Of a stretch of 64,000 bases of DNA, positions 43,013 through 53,624 are shown piece after piece. The first letter of the stretch is position 1. Each line of letters begins with the position of its first letter. This stretch comes from Brachycybe producta (Eukaryota > Arthropoda > Diplopoda > Playtdesmida > Andrognathidae), in assembly GCA_036925085.1 (NCBI GenBank), contig JAUPFP010000001.1:15848842-15912841 (forward strand), given 5' to 3'. The position numbers and the translations under genes are program-made. Under the pieces are notes generated by a model, which was not told the origin of the DNA, searched no databases, and saw only the letters and a list, made by a program, of their open reading frames with translations.

Positions 43013-43976
43013 TCATGGCGGCGAAACAACACCCACCACGTCAACGTTACGGTCAATGACCGTAAAACACACCGTTAACAATGAAAAGAGAACTGCCAAC
43101 AGGCAGGAGAAGGAAATTCCCTTAGAGGGACTTACTTTTTTAATTTTTCTCTCTGGCTCCAGTCTTGGGCAGCTTTTCAGACGGTGAAAACGTGGATATT
43201 TCGTCCCACGTGGTGCCGGCGTTTTTTGTTTAAATTTGTGATAAACAAAATGGCGCCTAGCCGCCAAATTCACCGTCTTAGCGGCTAGTGGCCGTGCAGT
43301 AGCGGCGATAACGTCATCAGCCGCCTCATGCATGGTCACCATGGAGATCTCACCGTCGTCTGCCTTTTTAGAGGCAGACACACGGTGAATTCTCCTACTC
43401 CAAGACTGGACCTGCTGGGTAGACATTTACCGTCAATTCTCTTATATTGACGGTAATTGGAGACTTCATGGAGGTTTTCACGGACGGATTTCTCCGTCCA
43501 CGGACCGATTTTGTCGGACCTTGGACCAGACACCTGGGGATGGGCTGCCCTGGGCTTCTACCGAAACCGTAGCGGGCCCCAAACACCGCAATGTCCGGCC
43601 GCCTCCTCTCCCAGCCGTCCGCCCATAGCAGCGGACTGCCGGCTCTACCCCACCACGGTAGGGGCACCCACAGGGTTCCCCACAACCGGATGCTCCCTAC
43701 CCGAGGGTCGAACCCACTCACTTCGAACACCCTCGGTCTCTGCGGACGGAGATCGTACCGAGGAGGAGGGGGGTCATCTCCCTCGGAGTCGGTAGACTCC
43801 TGTGAAGAAATGGACGGTGGCTTTAGCGCCGGAGTCATTCCACTCCGCGCCGAAGCCTCTGTGGCATCGCTGTCTGTACCGGAGGAGTTGTCAGAGACTC
43901 CTAGTCCATCTTCCTCCCTCACAGTACAGGTGGGTATATACGGCTTCAGGTTATCGACATGAAACCGGTCGCGCAC
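43013..43976 (-). pseudogene. Integrase C-terminal tail region of element D
   Basis: Continues the integrase frame after a stop near 43980: RDRFHVDNLKPYIPT is the usual gypsy integrase end motif. A Ser/Asp/Glu-rich tail and RYDLRPQRPRVFE follow, then a basic low-complexity stretch to 43395. A further open frame at 43013-43426 with a hydrophobic segment (SCLLAVLFSLLTVCFTV) has no recognised function. Confidence 0.7.
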
Positions 43977-44000
43977 CTTCCGACCATACCCGTCTACGAA

Positions 44001-45318
44001 TTACCCGTCTAGGTCAGAATACCGCGCGACCACCGTACCCCTCTCAGCTTTATAGGCCAAGCTCCATTTCTTCGCCTGACCGAGCTTCCCAGCCTGATCC
44101 CTTATCCACACCGGATCTCCCGGCTGGTAAAGAGGAGGCTGCACACGGAAAGCGTCATACCGTTCTTTCTGCCTTTTCTGAGCAGCCGTCAAACGTTGAT
44201 GAGCCTGCTCCTCCACGGCTTGCTGGTCGGGCAAGTCGCGGGCTGGACCGTTCGGAAGGAGGTTATCAATCTCCATCCGGGGCTCACGGCCAAACAACAA
44301 CTGATACGGAGAGACTTGCGTACTCTCCTGGACAGCTGTGTTATAAGCCCACACGGCGGGCCGTAATTTGTCCCACCAGTCACGCTGTTCTTTGAGGGGA
44401 TCAAGGTACCGCTTGATGGTTTCCATTACGGTTTTATTCGTACGTTCCGTTAGCCCATTAGCTTGCGGATGGTACGCCGTCGTGAAGTGATGCGCTATAT
44501 TATAGCGCTCCCGGAACTTCAGCAGGACTTTGCTTGAGAACTGGGACCCACGATCCGAGACAAGAGCTTTCAGCGTGCCATACACCGAAAGGATCTCGTC
44601 CTTCAGAAATTTCACCACACAGGCGGCCGTGGCCCTTCGTACCGCCCTTGCCACACCGTACCGGGTGAAATAGTCAACCATAATTAGTACATAGGTGACT
44701 CCACCCACGGAGGCAGGAAACGGTCCAACAAAGTCCATTCCCCAGGTATCAACTGGGTACTCCGGCACAATCGGTTGGAGAAATCCCTGACGAGCGAACT
44801 GTCGCGCTCTCTGACACACCAAACATGACTTAACATATTCGGCAGTGTCCCGCTTCATACCGATCCAGTAGAAGCGTGAGCGCAGTCTCTGGTAGGTCTT
44901 AAACATCCCTCAAGTGACCAGCTTCGGGAATGTCATGTAGCTTCCTTAGGCAGAAAGCCCTGCATGACTTCGGAACTACCAACACAGTTCTCAACCGATC
45001 CTGGATGGACCTGATAGCAAACAACAAGTCATCTGCCACCACAAACTTGAACCGGAGGTTCGAGTTGGGGTCACGGAAGATTTCACTCTTCACTTTGGAG
45101 CACCAGCCATCGGCCTCTTGCTCCTTGACCCAATCCACCTCGGAACGGACGTGGTAAATAACCTCACCTACGTCGGCTTCGACGTATTCAGGTAAGGAAA
45201 GGTCCGCCACATCACGAACAGGATACCGACTCAAAGCGTCGGCATCCACGTGCAGTGTTCCCTTCCTATACTGAACCTTAAACCGGTACTCTTGAAGCTG
45301 CATCTGCCAACGCCCCAA
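44001..45318 (-). pseudogene. Integrase of element D
   Basis: The zinc-binding region starts in 44899-45318 (LRKLHDIPEAGH) and a short frame change leads to 44001-44906 (MFKTYQRLRSRFYW, CLVCQRARQF). The DDE core is complete: GMDFVGPFPASVGG, LVSDRGSQFSSKV and NGLTERTNKTVME. The GPY/F-like end (YQPGDPVWIRDQAGKLG..KWSLAYKAERGTVVARY) is present. It inserts cDNA in the family. Only the frame break near 44900 damages it. Confidence 0.87.
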
Positions 45319-45364
45319 CCTGCCTTGCAGGTTTTTGGCTGTCTGCAGATAGCAAAGAGCGTGG

Positions 45365-46268
45365 TTATGTTACGATCACAAACTCCCGGTTAAAGTGGTA
45401 AGGACGGAATTTACCCACGGCAAACATGACCGCCAAGCACTCCTGCTCGGTGACCGAATACCGTGTTTCCGCTCCTTTCATGAGTCGGCTTGCGTAGGCC
45501 AGAACTCGGGGGACATTGTCCTCCGGTAACTTCTGGTAGACTACGGCTCCCAAGCCGTACCCACTAGCGTCGGTATGGATAATTACCTCACCACGCGGAT
45601 CGTACATGGTGAGTACCGGCGCTTCGGTTAAAAATGCCTTTAACCGAGCAAACGCTAGTTTGCAAAGGCCTGGCCACCTTGGCGAAGTCCTTGATGAACC
45701 TTCGATAGTAACCGGCAAGTCCGAGAAAACTGCGGACGCCTGTCACCGTCGTCGGGACTTCAAACTCCTGGACTGCCCGCACGAGATCCGGGTCCGGAGC
45801 AACTCCATTGGCACTCACTACGTGACCGAGATAACGCACTTTGTTAAAGCCAAAGAAACATTTCTTCGGCTGGAGTTTCAGCTCCGCCCCTCGTAACAGT
45901 CCAAGGACAGTGGAGAGTCTCTCGAGAAACTGCTCAAAAGTGTTCCCAAAGACGATAATATCGTTCAGGTACACCAGACACGTCTCCCACTTATGTCCTG
46001 CCAATAAGAGGTCTAGCGCTCTCTGCATGATGGCTGGAGCATTATAGAGTCCGAAAGGCATTTTCCGGAACTCAAACAGACCTTGAGAGCAAATAAATGC
46101 CGTTTTCTCAACGTCTGGCTCAGCCATCCGAACCTGCCAGTAACCACTAGCCAGGTCCAAGGTAGCGAAGAACTTCGCACCGGCCAATGAGTCGAGTGCA
46201 TCATCGATGCGAGCAACGGATACTGATCCAGCTTTGTCTGGGCATTCAGTTTCCGGTAGTCCACGCAA
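45365..46268 (-). pseudogene. RT palm with mutated active site, and RNase H of element D
   Basis: The frame 45588-46268 holds ARIDDALDSLAGAKFFATLDLASGYWQV, FEFRKMPFGLYNAP and the active site CLVYLNDIIVFG. The first catalytic Asp codon of YLDD is AAC (Asn) at 45963-45965 on the minus strand; B and A have Asp there. The connection domain FLGLAGYYRRFIKDFAKV follows. A frame change leads to RNase H (EVIIHTDASGYGLGAVVYQ) at 45365-45718. The substitution should abolish polymerisation. Confidence 0.88.
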
Positions 46269-48142
46269 AAACGAAAGCCACCATCCTTCTTGCGGACAAG
46301 CAAGATAGGGCTCGCGTAGGAACTATGTGAAGGTTGGATAACCCCTGCATCCAACATCTTCGCCACCTCTTCTTTCTCGACTGCTCTGGCCGCTGGAGCG
46401 GTTCGACGCAATCCTTCACGCACTGGAGGTAGCCCACCGGTGTCAATCGTATGTTCGACCAGAGAGGTTTCACCCAACTCTGTGAAGTCGAACGCGAAAT
46501 GATCCCGGCGTGCCAGCAGGAACTCTCGAAGCCGTCTCGCCTCTTCAGGCTTCAGATTGGGACCAATCTTAAGACACTCTTCGAGAGTGGGAGCCGTCGC
46601 CACGTTGACCACTTGGCGTCCGTTTCCGGACGCCCCTTTCAACTTAGACGAGGACTTCCCTGGTCGAACCGTCCTCTGAGTGGGGTCTCCCCCTCTCAAC
46701 TTAGACTGCTCTTCCAGCCCTACCACAATGGCAGCCTCGACAGCTTGAGCCGTGGCTACACCCTCTCCTGTTTCCAGGGCAATAGGTGCATTCTCCACAT
46801 TCTCAAGCCAGATATCGTACGTGCCAAGCCGGTTAGCTGCAGCGATACCTGCTACTGCCAACACACCACGTCCACCTAAGGCTTTTCGGTGCGGCTCCAC
46901 AAGAAGCAGCGTGCCAGGGCCGGCATGCTCTACCAATGTCACGGATACGACACGTCGTACGTGGGCTGGTAGCCAGACATTCTCCCTCAGTCGCAGAGAA
47001 CAAACTTCTCCGCGCCCGATAGAGGTTCTAGTCTCGGGCAGCTCTGGTGAAACAATGTTCACCCACCCGTCAACCTTCTCGAGTGCAGGCGGATCCACTG
47101 GGAGTTGCCGTCCCTGAGGCAAAGCCCCTGGTATCGGCGATGGAATTGCTTCCACCTCCCTAGGTTCTGCAAGTGCTCGATCGGTGAATGCAGCTTGGAG
47201 GGCGTCTGGATGTGCCGTCCAGACATCCTCCCGGAAGTAAACCTTCCGGTGCACGATATCAACCATCAAGCCAAAGCGTGAGGCATGATCAACGCCCAAT
47301 AACGCTTCGCCCTCTCCTTTCACCAAAAGGAGAGGCACCTTGATGGTTTTCTTGTGGATGGTCAATTCCACATTAGTGACCCCTACTACCTCGATGGAGT
47401 GCCCACCCATTCCAAGCAGAAATGAAGGAACCGCCAGTTCCTCTATAGGCAACTCCATCACTCGTGCCGCCGTATTGCTTAGGACCGACACGTCGGCCCC
47501 GGTGTCTACGATCATCTCCATCAGACGATCGCCTATCGACACCCACACCCTCGGTGAACCTACGTCGTAGGCCCGGCTCTGAAGCTCAGGGATGGGAACC
47601 CGTGGGCTCCCACCATCGATCTTCTGCCTCCCGTCCACCTTACCGTCCACACCGGACGGTAATCCCAGACGTGCAGAAGACTGGGGCACAGTCTCAGAAA
47701 CCAGAGACTCCCCAGGCACAACAGGAGGTATGGGCACACCAACTCCTCCCGCCTGCTCGATGAGCGCACGATCCAGCACCTCACCACTAGGCATATAGGG
47801 TGAGGAGGCAAACCAGCGATCCAGCTGGCTGCACACGGCCTCCAATGTGGAGCATGGCGATGGAAATACCCACTGGGTAATTTCCGGGTCCGCAGACCTC
47901 GCCAGAGGCACCCCTGCCTTCCGCAGGACATCCACATATTTGGAGACCGCCCGGAGGTACGTCCCTCGTCCAGAGCTCAGGCCGTGACAGGCACCTGAGC
48001 TTTGAAGCTTTACAGGTCGCACACCACTCAGTTCGGTGGCGACCGGCGGCGGTTTAACGAGGATCTCTCCTCGTCCTCCACGAGTCGATAGTAGAACTGG
48101 CCATTGTGAACGGTGGCCAGGTACTTTCGACCCTCTAGCCAA
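46269..48142 (-). CDS. Protease, linker and RT N-terminus of element D
   Basis: A continuous frame of 709 codons (46013-48142) starts inside the gag overlap. The protease active site is MEMIVDTGADVSVLSNTA (about 47475-47530), its flap GMGGHSIEVVGV and its C-terminal half GEGEALLGVDHASRFGL. A long linker with ENVWLPAHVRRVVSV and TYDIWLENVENAPIAL follows. RT begins at SYASPILLVRKKDGGFRFCVDY. A frame change near 46268 cuts RT before motif A. It is produced as Gag-Pol by -1 frameshifting at 48052-48058, if at all. Confidence 0.85.
48015..48058 (-). promoter_or_regulatory. Predicted -1 frameshift signal of element D
   Basis: On the minus strand G_TTA_AAC (48058-48052) is in register with gag (SSLNRRR). 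A 7-nt spacer leads to the stem GGTCGCCACC (48044-48035), a 9-nt loop and GGTGTGCGACC (48025-48015): ten pairs with one bulged T. The -1 frame (VKPPPVATEL) enters the protease frame. Element B has the same arrangement. Confidence 0.8.
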
Positions 48143-49795
48143 ACTGGCGCAACACCAGCGGTTGACTGGAGGCTCTGACTTTCGTCAGGCACCACTCTGG
48201 CAACTTGCCCTTTGGCCGCAGCCTTCGGACAATAATTCCTCAGGTGACCCATCTGGTTACACCCGAAACAAGGACCTAGTCGCCGGAGTGAATTTCCCGT
48301 ATGGTCCGTACTACGAGGCATTGCCGCCGGCTGACCTCCACCAGAGCCTGCCGTCTTCTTCTTGCCTCCGGTCTTGGCTCCTGCTTTGTCCGACTTGGAC
48401 GGTGCAGCAGCCTTCGCACCCGTTTGGCTCGAAGATGAAGCCTTGGCAGAGCTCCCAGAGCTAGCCGTGGTTCCGGAGGACGGAGCGTTAGCCCTGTCCT
48501 GAGGAACCCCTCTTGTACGGGTAGGTAATTTACCTACGAGAAGCAAATCGGCCTCTACCAGCCGTGCCTTTCGGGCATATGCCTCCACCATACCGGCCTT
48601 GCAACCGATCAACTGATCAGTGATGGCCGTCTGGAGTTTCCGTTTGAAGCGAATGAGCCGACAGCTCTCGTCTTCGCCCGGAGACACTCGGTCGGACAGT
48701 TCCAAGAACCGCCAGTAGAATGCCTGAACAGACTCGGTAGCCCCCTGTTTCATGGACTCAAATTCACTGAAACAGAGGCGAGCCTGGTTACTGAAGCTGA
48801 AGCGGCTACGCATAGCGTCCTTCAGCTCAGTCCAGGTCAGGTCTGGAAGTTTCCACCAACGTGGCGTAATACTCCTCCGCCGGACCGTTCAGCAGAAACG
48901 TAAAGAAACTGCATCGGGACTCGTCCGTCCAGCGCTGAGCTCGGGCTTTCGCTTCGAACTGGCGGAGAAAAGGCGTCAAGTCCTCTCTGCCGTCGTAACG
49001 AGCAAGAGAGTGGACCGGGTTAAAGAACCCGAATGCCTGAACTTCCGCTGGAACCGCTGGAGCGGGCTTCAAGCAGCGGCGCTAACCCTGCGAGGCGGCC
49101 TGCTCCGGTTCCCCGAAACATCAGACACGGACTCAGCTTCCGAGGGGATCATCATTTGAACCCTCGGATGCTGTCCGGGCACAGCAGGAGCTCCCCGGCC
49201 CAGTCCCCGAGGAGATGGCCTGGGTGCTACCCGCGGAGGTACCAACCGGGGAAGTACCGGTGGTTCCTCTCCCCGTGCGCCTTCCCGCACGGGCGACAGT
49301 GAAAACCGAGGTGCCACCCTCGGCTCAACCGTTGACCGGGACAGTCGTCCTTCCAACCGAAGGACATCTATCCCGTAAGCAATCTCAACGAGTTGCTGCT
49401 CGGATAGCGTCCAAAAAGGCCCGGCCCTCACGTGCAGTCTCGTCCGGGATTTCCACCATGTCCCTACGGGGCTGATCGCCACGTCCAACCGGACGGGCGA
49501 CGGTGGAAACTTGGACAAGCGGCCGTGGCCGCTCGTCCTCCCCGGTGAGATCACCATCGGACCCACTGTCTTCCAACGGGTATTCTCCCGGACGGATGTC
49601 ACGGCGGCGTTTCCGCACCGTGACCCATTCCTCCGGGAAATCCCCGTCTACGCTACCGCTGGGTCCCTCTGTTCCCAGAGGATCCCCGCCTTCCGCCCCC
49701 CGAAGGGGACGGTCGACCACGCGGCCGCGTAACTCCAACCCCGCATCTGCTCCAAGTTCCCGACCTCCCGTCGGTACTTTTGGGGCTGACTCCAT
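48028..49795 (-). pseudogene. Gag of element D
   Basis: The likely start is the ATG at 49795 (MESAPKVPTGG). The N-terminal part is acidic and Arg-rich and shifts frame near 49400 and 49070. The capsid (FNPVHSLARYDGREDLTPFL, FEAKARAQRWTDESRCSFFT) ends at 48827. The last part (48028-48813; FYWRFLELSDRVSPGEDESC, then a Lys/Ala/Ser-rich linker) holds the zinc knuckle CFGCNQMGHLRNYC at 48270-48229. It overlaps the protease frame by about 115 nt. It packages element RNA in the family. Confidence 0.82.
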
Positions 49796-49799
49796 CTTT

Positions 49800-50333
49800 C
49801 ACCATAAACGAACGGTAAAATCTGGACAAAGCCACCAGATATCGGGTTTCCACCGTCGAAAACGGTAATCTCACGAACAAAAGTCCGTCAAATACCGTAA
49901 CGAACGGATGGAACCATGCGAAACCGTGGTATCACGGACAAAAGTCCGTGTCCCACGGTAAAGTACGGTCAGAGTTTAACTTTACCGGTTTCTGCCGCGG
50001 TCTAACGGACAAAAGTCCGTTTCCCACGGTGTACTTCACGGTAAAATACCGTACACCACCGAAAACCACGGTACCACGAACCGGAGTCCGTGCCCCACGG
50101 TAATTCGACAGTACCACTACGGTAACCGACGGTAAATTTACCGTTAACCACGGTACAACGGACCAGAGTCCGTCCCCCACGGTAAACAACGGTAAATTAA
50201 CGGTGAAACGGTGGTTTCCGCCGCTGTCCCACGGACCAAAGTCCGCGCCCAGTGACGTACTCTCACCGCACGGTGATTCGACCGACTTAACGGTCGAACT
50301 CACGGTAAATCACTGTGCGAGAGGCGGGGTACA
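49800..50333 (-). repeat. Leader of element D: array of six short hairpins
   Basis: Dyads with ACGGAC..GTCCGT arms and four-base centres (AAAA, CGGA, CAGA, CAAA) occur at 49873-49888, 49933-49950, 50004-50021, 50074-50091, 50158-50173 and 50231-50246, about 60-83 bases apart. ACGGTAAA/TTTACCGT repeats lie between them. The leader runs from the primer-binding site to the gag ATG. The corresponding leader of B has the same design. Confidence 0.82.
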
Positions 50334-50353
50334 GGTACCCGGCGTTTCCACCA
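50334..50353 (-). promoter_or_regulatory. Primer-binding site of element D
   Basis: TGGTGGAAACGCCGGGTACC on the minus strand, two bases (AT) after the LTR end. Its middle differs from those of B and of A/E. tRNA not assigned. Confidence 0.65.
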
Positions 50354-50355
50354 AT

Positions 50356-51141
50356 TGTAACGTCCCGCCGGACCGTTACAATACCCCAGTAAGTTCACCC
50401 CAAAAAAAACACGTAAACTTACCGCTACCGGCTCCTTACGGGGACGGGACCGTACCCGTCTCCCACACGGTGCTCCTAGGGTTGTGCCGGCTCCTAGAGC
50501 CACCCCCGACGGACACGGCGAAAGACCACGCCGCCACGCCGAGAATATCACGGTAGAACACTGGTTCTACCGCGAGCCGACACGAGGACCGGCCGAAACA
50601 AGTCGGTAATAGGACGGTGGAGTTTCCCCACAACCAGAAACCCACCCCCCTCGCGATACTCCCCAAAGAGACACAGACACAGAAAGTAAGATGATAAAAA
50701 GCGTATTTATTCACACTTACGACGTGTTAGATGCATAAAACGATGGCAGTGATATTTACACAACTTGGCTGGTATTCCTTTACCAGCCAAGCCCCCATAA
50801 ATATACAAACAAAGGCCTAATGGCCAAGGCACAGGTAAAAAGCAAGATGCTGGACAATGGAGGTCCTCTTGACCTCCACCCACAGGTCTAGTCAGTCTCA
50901 GAGCCTACAACCCACTGCCCTGATCCTGTAGTTGACTAGGCCACAGGAAACCTCCAGGCAACTCCACCTGGAGGGGACAGAGGTCACTTCTGACCTCTCA
51001 CCCATAGACTTCATGGTGAGAGGTCTGCTGGCACCAAAATGGCGTCCGTCCCAACAGCCTACTGTAGCTGTCAGGCAGACCACCATAGGGAAATTCGTCT
51101 GCTCCATCAAAATTAAAATTGGAGCAGACCAGGTTGCCACA
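50356..51141 (-). repeat. 5' LTR of element D
   Basis: A 786-bp LTR, TGTGGCAACC...GACGTTACA on the minus strand. It is followed on the plus strand by GGGT at 51142-51145, the right target duplication. Confidence 0.92.
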
Positions 51142-51145
51142 GGGT

Positions 51146-52900
51146 GGTGGATCAGCACCCACCCCATTGAAGAAGAGTGGCAGCAGTTGCAACAACAGGC
51201 TGCTGCATTCCAGAATGAGAAGGACCAAATTTCGGGGGGAGGAGGACCTTGAGTACCTCTGTGTGGTCTGTGAGCGTCTTGGAGAACTGGGCCTTCCATG
51301 TTCGGGGCAACTCCCCAAAGAGGAGCTAAGCCTAATCGAGGCCCGGCTCCATGAAAAAAAAACAGTCTGCATCACCGACAGTGTTGATACTAACACTCAT
51401 CCAAGTCGCGTCACCACCACAAACGGACTATATCCACATCGCCATCTCTGCTGCCCACGCCTTCTTCTCTCTCCATCACACAACCAGAGCAATTTTGGTA
51501 CCAGGAGTTGATGCCGATGCCGATCGTGTAGCTCAACTCTCCAATATTCTCCACACCTTCCATAACATTGCCGCCTAATTCACCCACGCCACTCTCCATG
51601 CCAGCTGCAATGCAATGTGCCACACAACCACATGAAGTGCTCACCACCACACCATCAAAACCTTCCTCAGTAGTGGTGATTCTGGGATCTACTGTTATGA
51701 AAGCTTCCACTGGGGCCTGCCCCAAGGAGCTTCAGCAGATCTGCGGAGATCACCACCCACATCACCGCTAACAACCACACCACTCTTCACCTCGCCACTT
51801 CCAGTTCCAGACACATCAACCTGAAAAGAGGAGCCACCAGAGACAGCATGGTTCCTTAAGATGCGGCCCTCCGCCACGTGATGACTCTTCTCGAAGGGTC
51901 GCACCACCACCTCAGGAACTGCACGTGCAACTGGATCAGAATCGCCACCACGTGTACCCGGGTCCATCCACATTGACAAGAGGTGCGGCCCCAGAGCCAA
52001 AACGACCAGCTGCACCACCCACAATGCTCTGACCTAGGGCTACTATGGGGCGGTTACCGCTGGACCATCCTCTCTGCATGGCCACCCTCAGCGAGAAGCT
52101 CCTGAACAACTGGTGGGTTACCTCTTAGCATGAGGTGTGCTCTGCCAAAACCCTCTACGTGGGACACTTCGCATTGGAGGAAGAGTTCCCTCGATTAGAG
52201 CTTCCACCTCGGGAGCGGTATATCGTTGGATTCTCTCGTTGAACGGGACTCCTCATCATGATCGAGTTCCCCAACTGGCAGATTATGGAGACTGCATTTC
52301 GCTGGGGAATCTGCCAATGAAGCCACGTCCGCTCTTCTAGTAGCCTTCATTAACTCTGTCTTCGAGGGCCCCTGCCGGGAGATCATTCCGGACTAGTCAT
52401 CACTTCGTCCCGGAACCTGGCCCTCGCTACTGCATTAACATCTAGTGAAACGCCACTTGGGCCATCCTTTACAACAAGTGGTCATCGCGGAAGATAATCG
52501 GGGATCAGGATATCCACAACATCTTCCACCGGGACCTGCCAGACGACCAGGGTCAATGGCTCTCTGCCACCACCAACTACCGATGAGACCAGTCTCCTGT
52601 GGACCGATGATCAAGGCTTTCTTCCCCTGTACAGCTTGAATGGCTGTGAAATCCACATGTACTCGGGTGGACACCACACGTATGGGTGGTGGAATTTAAA
52701 AATTCTAAAAAACCAAATACGACAAATATTCGCTACTTGTTTTCAGTCTATGTACTACATTTTAATAGGTGTTTGCCACTTGGCAATTTTTTTAATTTTG
52801 ACCATTTCTGTTTTCAGCCTTCAGCCCTCTGAAAAACATCTAACTCTGTACAAGGTGCGTGCACGTCCCCAGTCCCCGCTGCTGCTCCTGTGTAGTTAGC
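51146..52900 (+). other. Unit G, right part: decayed reading frame related to the captured frame of E
   Basis: The frame interrupted by D continues (SAPTPLKKSG, then RRTKFRGEEDLEYLCVVCE) to about 51511. From about 51990 the sequence parallels element E 19520-20460: TMGRLPLDHPL, then LYVGHFALEEEFPRLELPPRERYIVGFSR at 52150-52240, then NDQGQWLS-like remnants near 52555. The 3' flank to 52890 is also related. Many stops show that it is older or less constrained than the copy in E. No known family recognised. Confidence 0.55.
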
Positions 52901-53624
52901 AAAGCAACCACGAACCACACAAAAAAAGAAAACGAAAAATTTGCCTTATAAAGCGTTTATCAATAATTAATGCTGCAAAACGTAAATTTGTTAACTTTTA
53001 TTGTTCTCTGTACTTATTATTCTTACCTCAATTGGAATACTACCTCCTATGAGTGGCTATTCCTTTAGAATCATCATTTTCTACTGAAGCTATGGAAAAA
53101 TGGCGTCCTCTTCAAGTTTCACCACAGTATTACAGCTCTTCTGTGCATGTGCGAAATAATTCAATACAAAATAATTCAATAATTTCGTCATTTTAGTGAT
53201 CATTTTGTACGAAACCATTATTTTCCAAGAAATAGGGCAGAAGTGACATCAAAATCTATCATTTCACAAGTAAAATAATTCCGTACAAAATTTCGCTAAG
53301 TCCTTTTGTTACTTGTCTGGCAACTTTAATTTTTATTATTCAAAGTTTCTTAAAAATTATAATACAAAGGAGCTAAAATTAATTTTATGACAATATTATT
53401 CAAATAAAATATTTAAAACATGCAAACCACAGCAAGCAAGAGGATTAAGTGAATTTCTTTCCTGAAGAATGTTGTTCGAAAGCAACAAATCGATATCACA
53501 TTCACTTACAGTGTAGGAGCAAATAGATTTTTACAATGTTGTTTTCCACCTTCGCAACCTCTTTTTAAAACAAGTAACTTAAACATTAAAAACCCCTATT
53601 TTTGCAACTTGCACAGATAAAATG
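52901..53624. other. 3' flank of DCUN1D3
   Basis: AT-rich, with no frames of note. It probably contains the 3' UTR and polyadenylation region of the minus-strand DCUN1D3 gene; no specific signal is assigned. Confidence 0.5.

Larger units (their letters stand above)
39853..51145 (-). mobile_element. Complete Ty3/gypsy-type element D with third gene
   Basis: LTRs at 39857-40653 and 50356-51141 enclose 9.7 kb of internal sequence, with target duplication GGGT at 39853-39856 and 51142-51145. The element reads on the minus strand: 5' LTR (right), primer-binding site, hairpin leader, gag, -1 frameshift site, protease-RT-RNase H-integrase, 132-bp hairpin array, ORF3, polypurine tract and 3' LTR (left). 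LTRs differ at about nine positions plus short indels by eye. Even so, pol has several frame breaks and a mutated RT active site. It is inserted in unit G. Confidence 0.93.

Noticed and set aside
42229-43056. 275-codon frame with 44-residue repeats as a separate gene
   Set aside because: The period of 132 bp makes an open frame trivial and no start or homologue supports it; kept only as a finding about the repeat array.
43013-43426. Env-like membrane protein (hydrophobic SCLLAVLFSLLTVCF)
   Set aside because: One hydrophobic run in a low-complexity frame with no signal peptide, cysteine pattern or counterpart in B or C.
49873-50246. Regularly spaced short palindromes resembling a CRISPR array
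   Set aside because: The intervals are unequal, the spacers are themselves related (ACGGTAAA), and the array lies in the leader of a eukaryotic retrotransposon.
52901-53620. Additional exons of DCUN1D3
   Set aside because: The PONY domain is complete within the single frame and no splice sites are needed.
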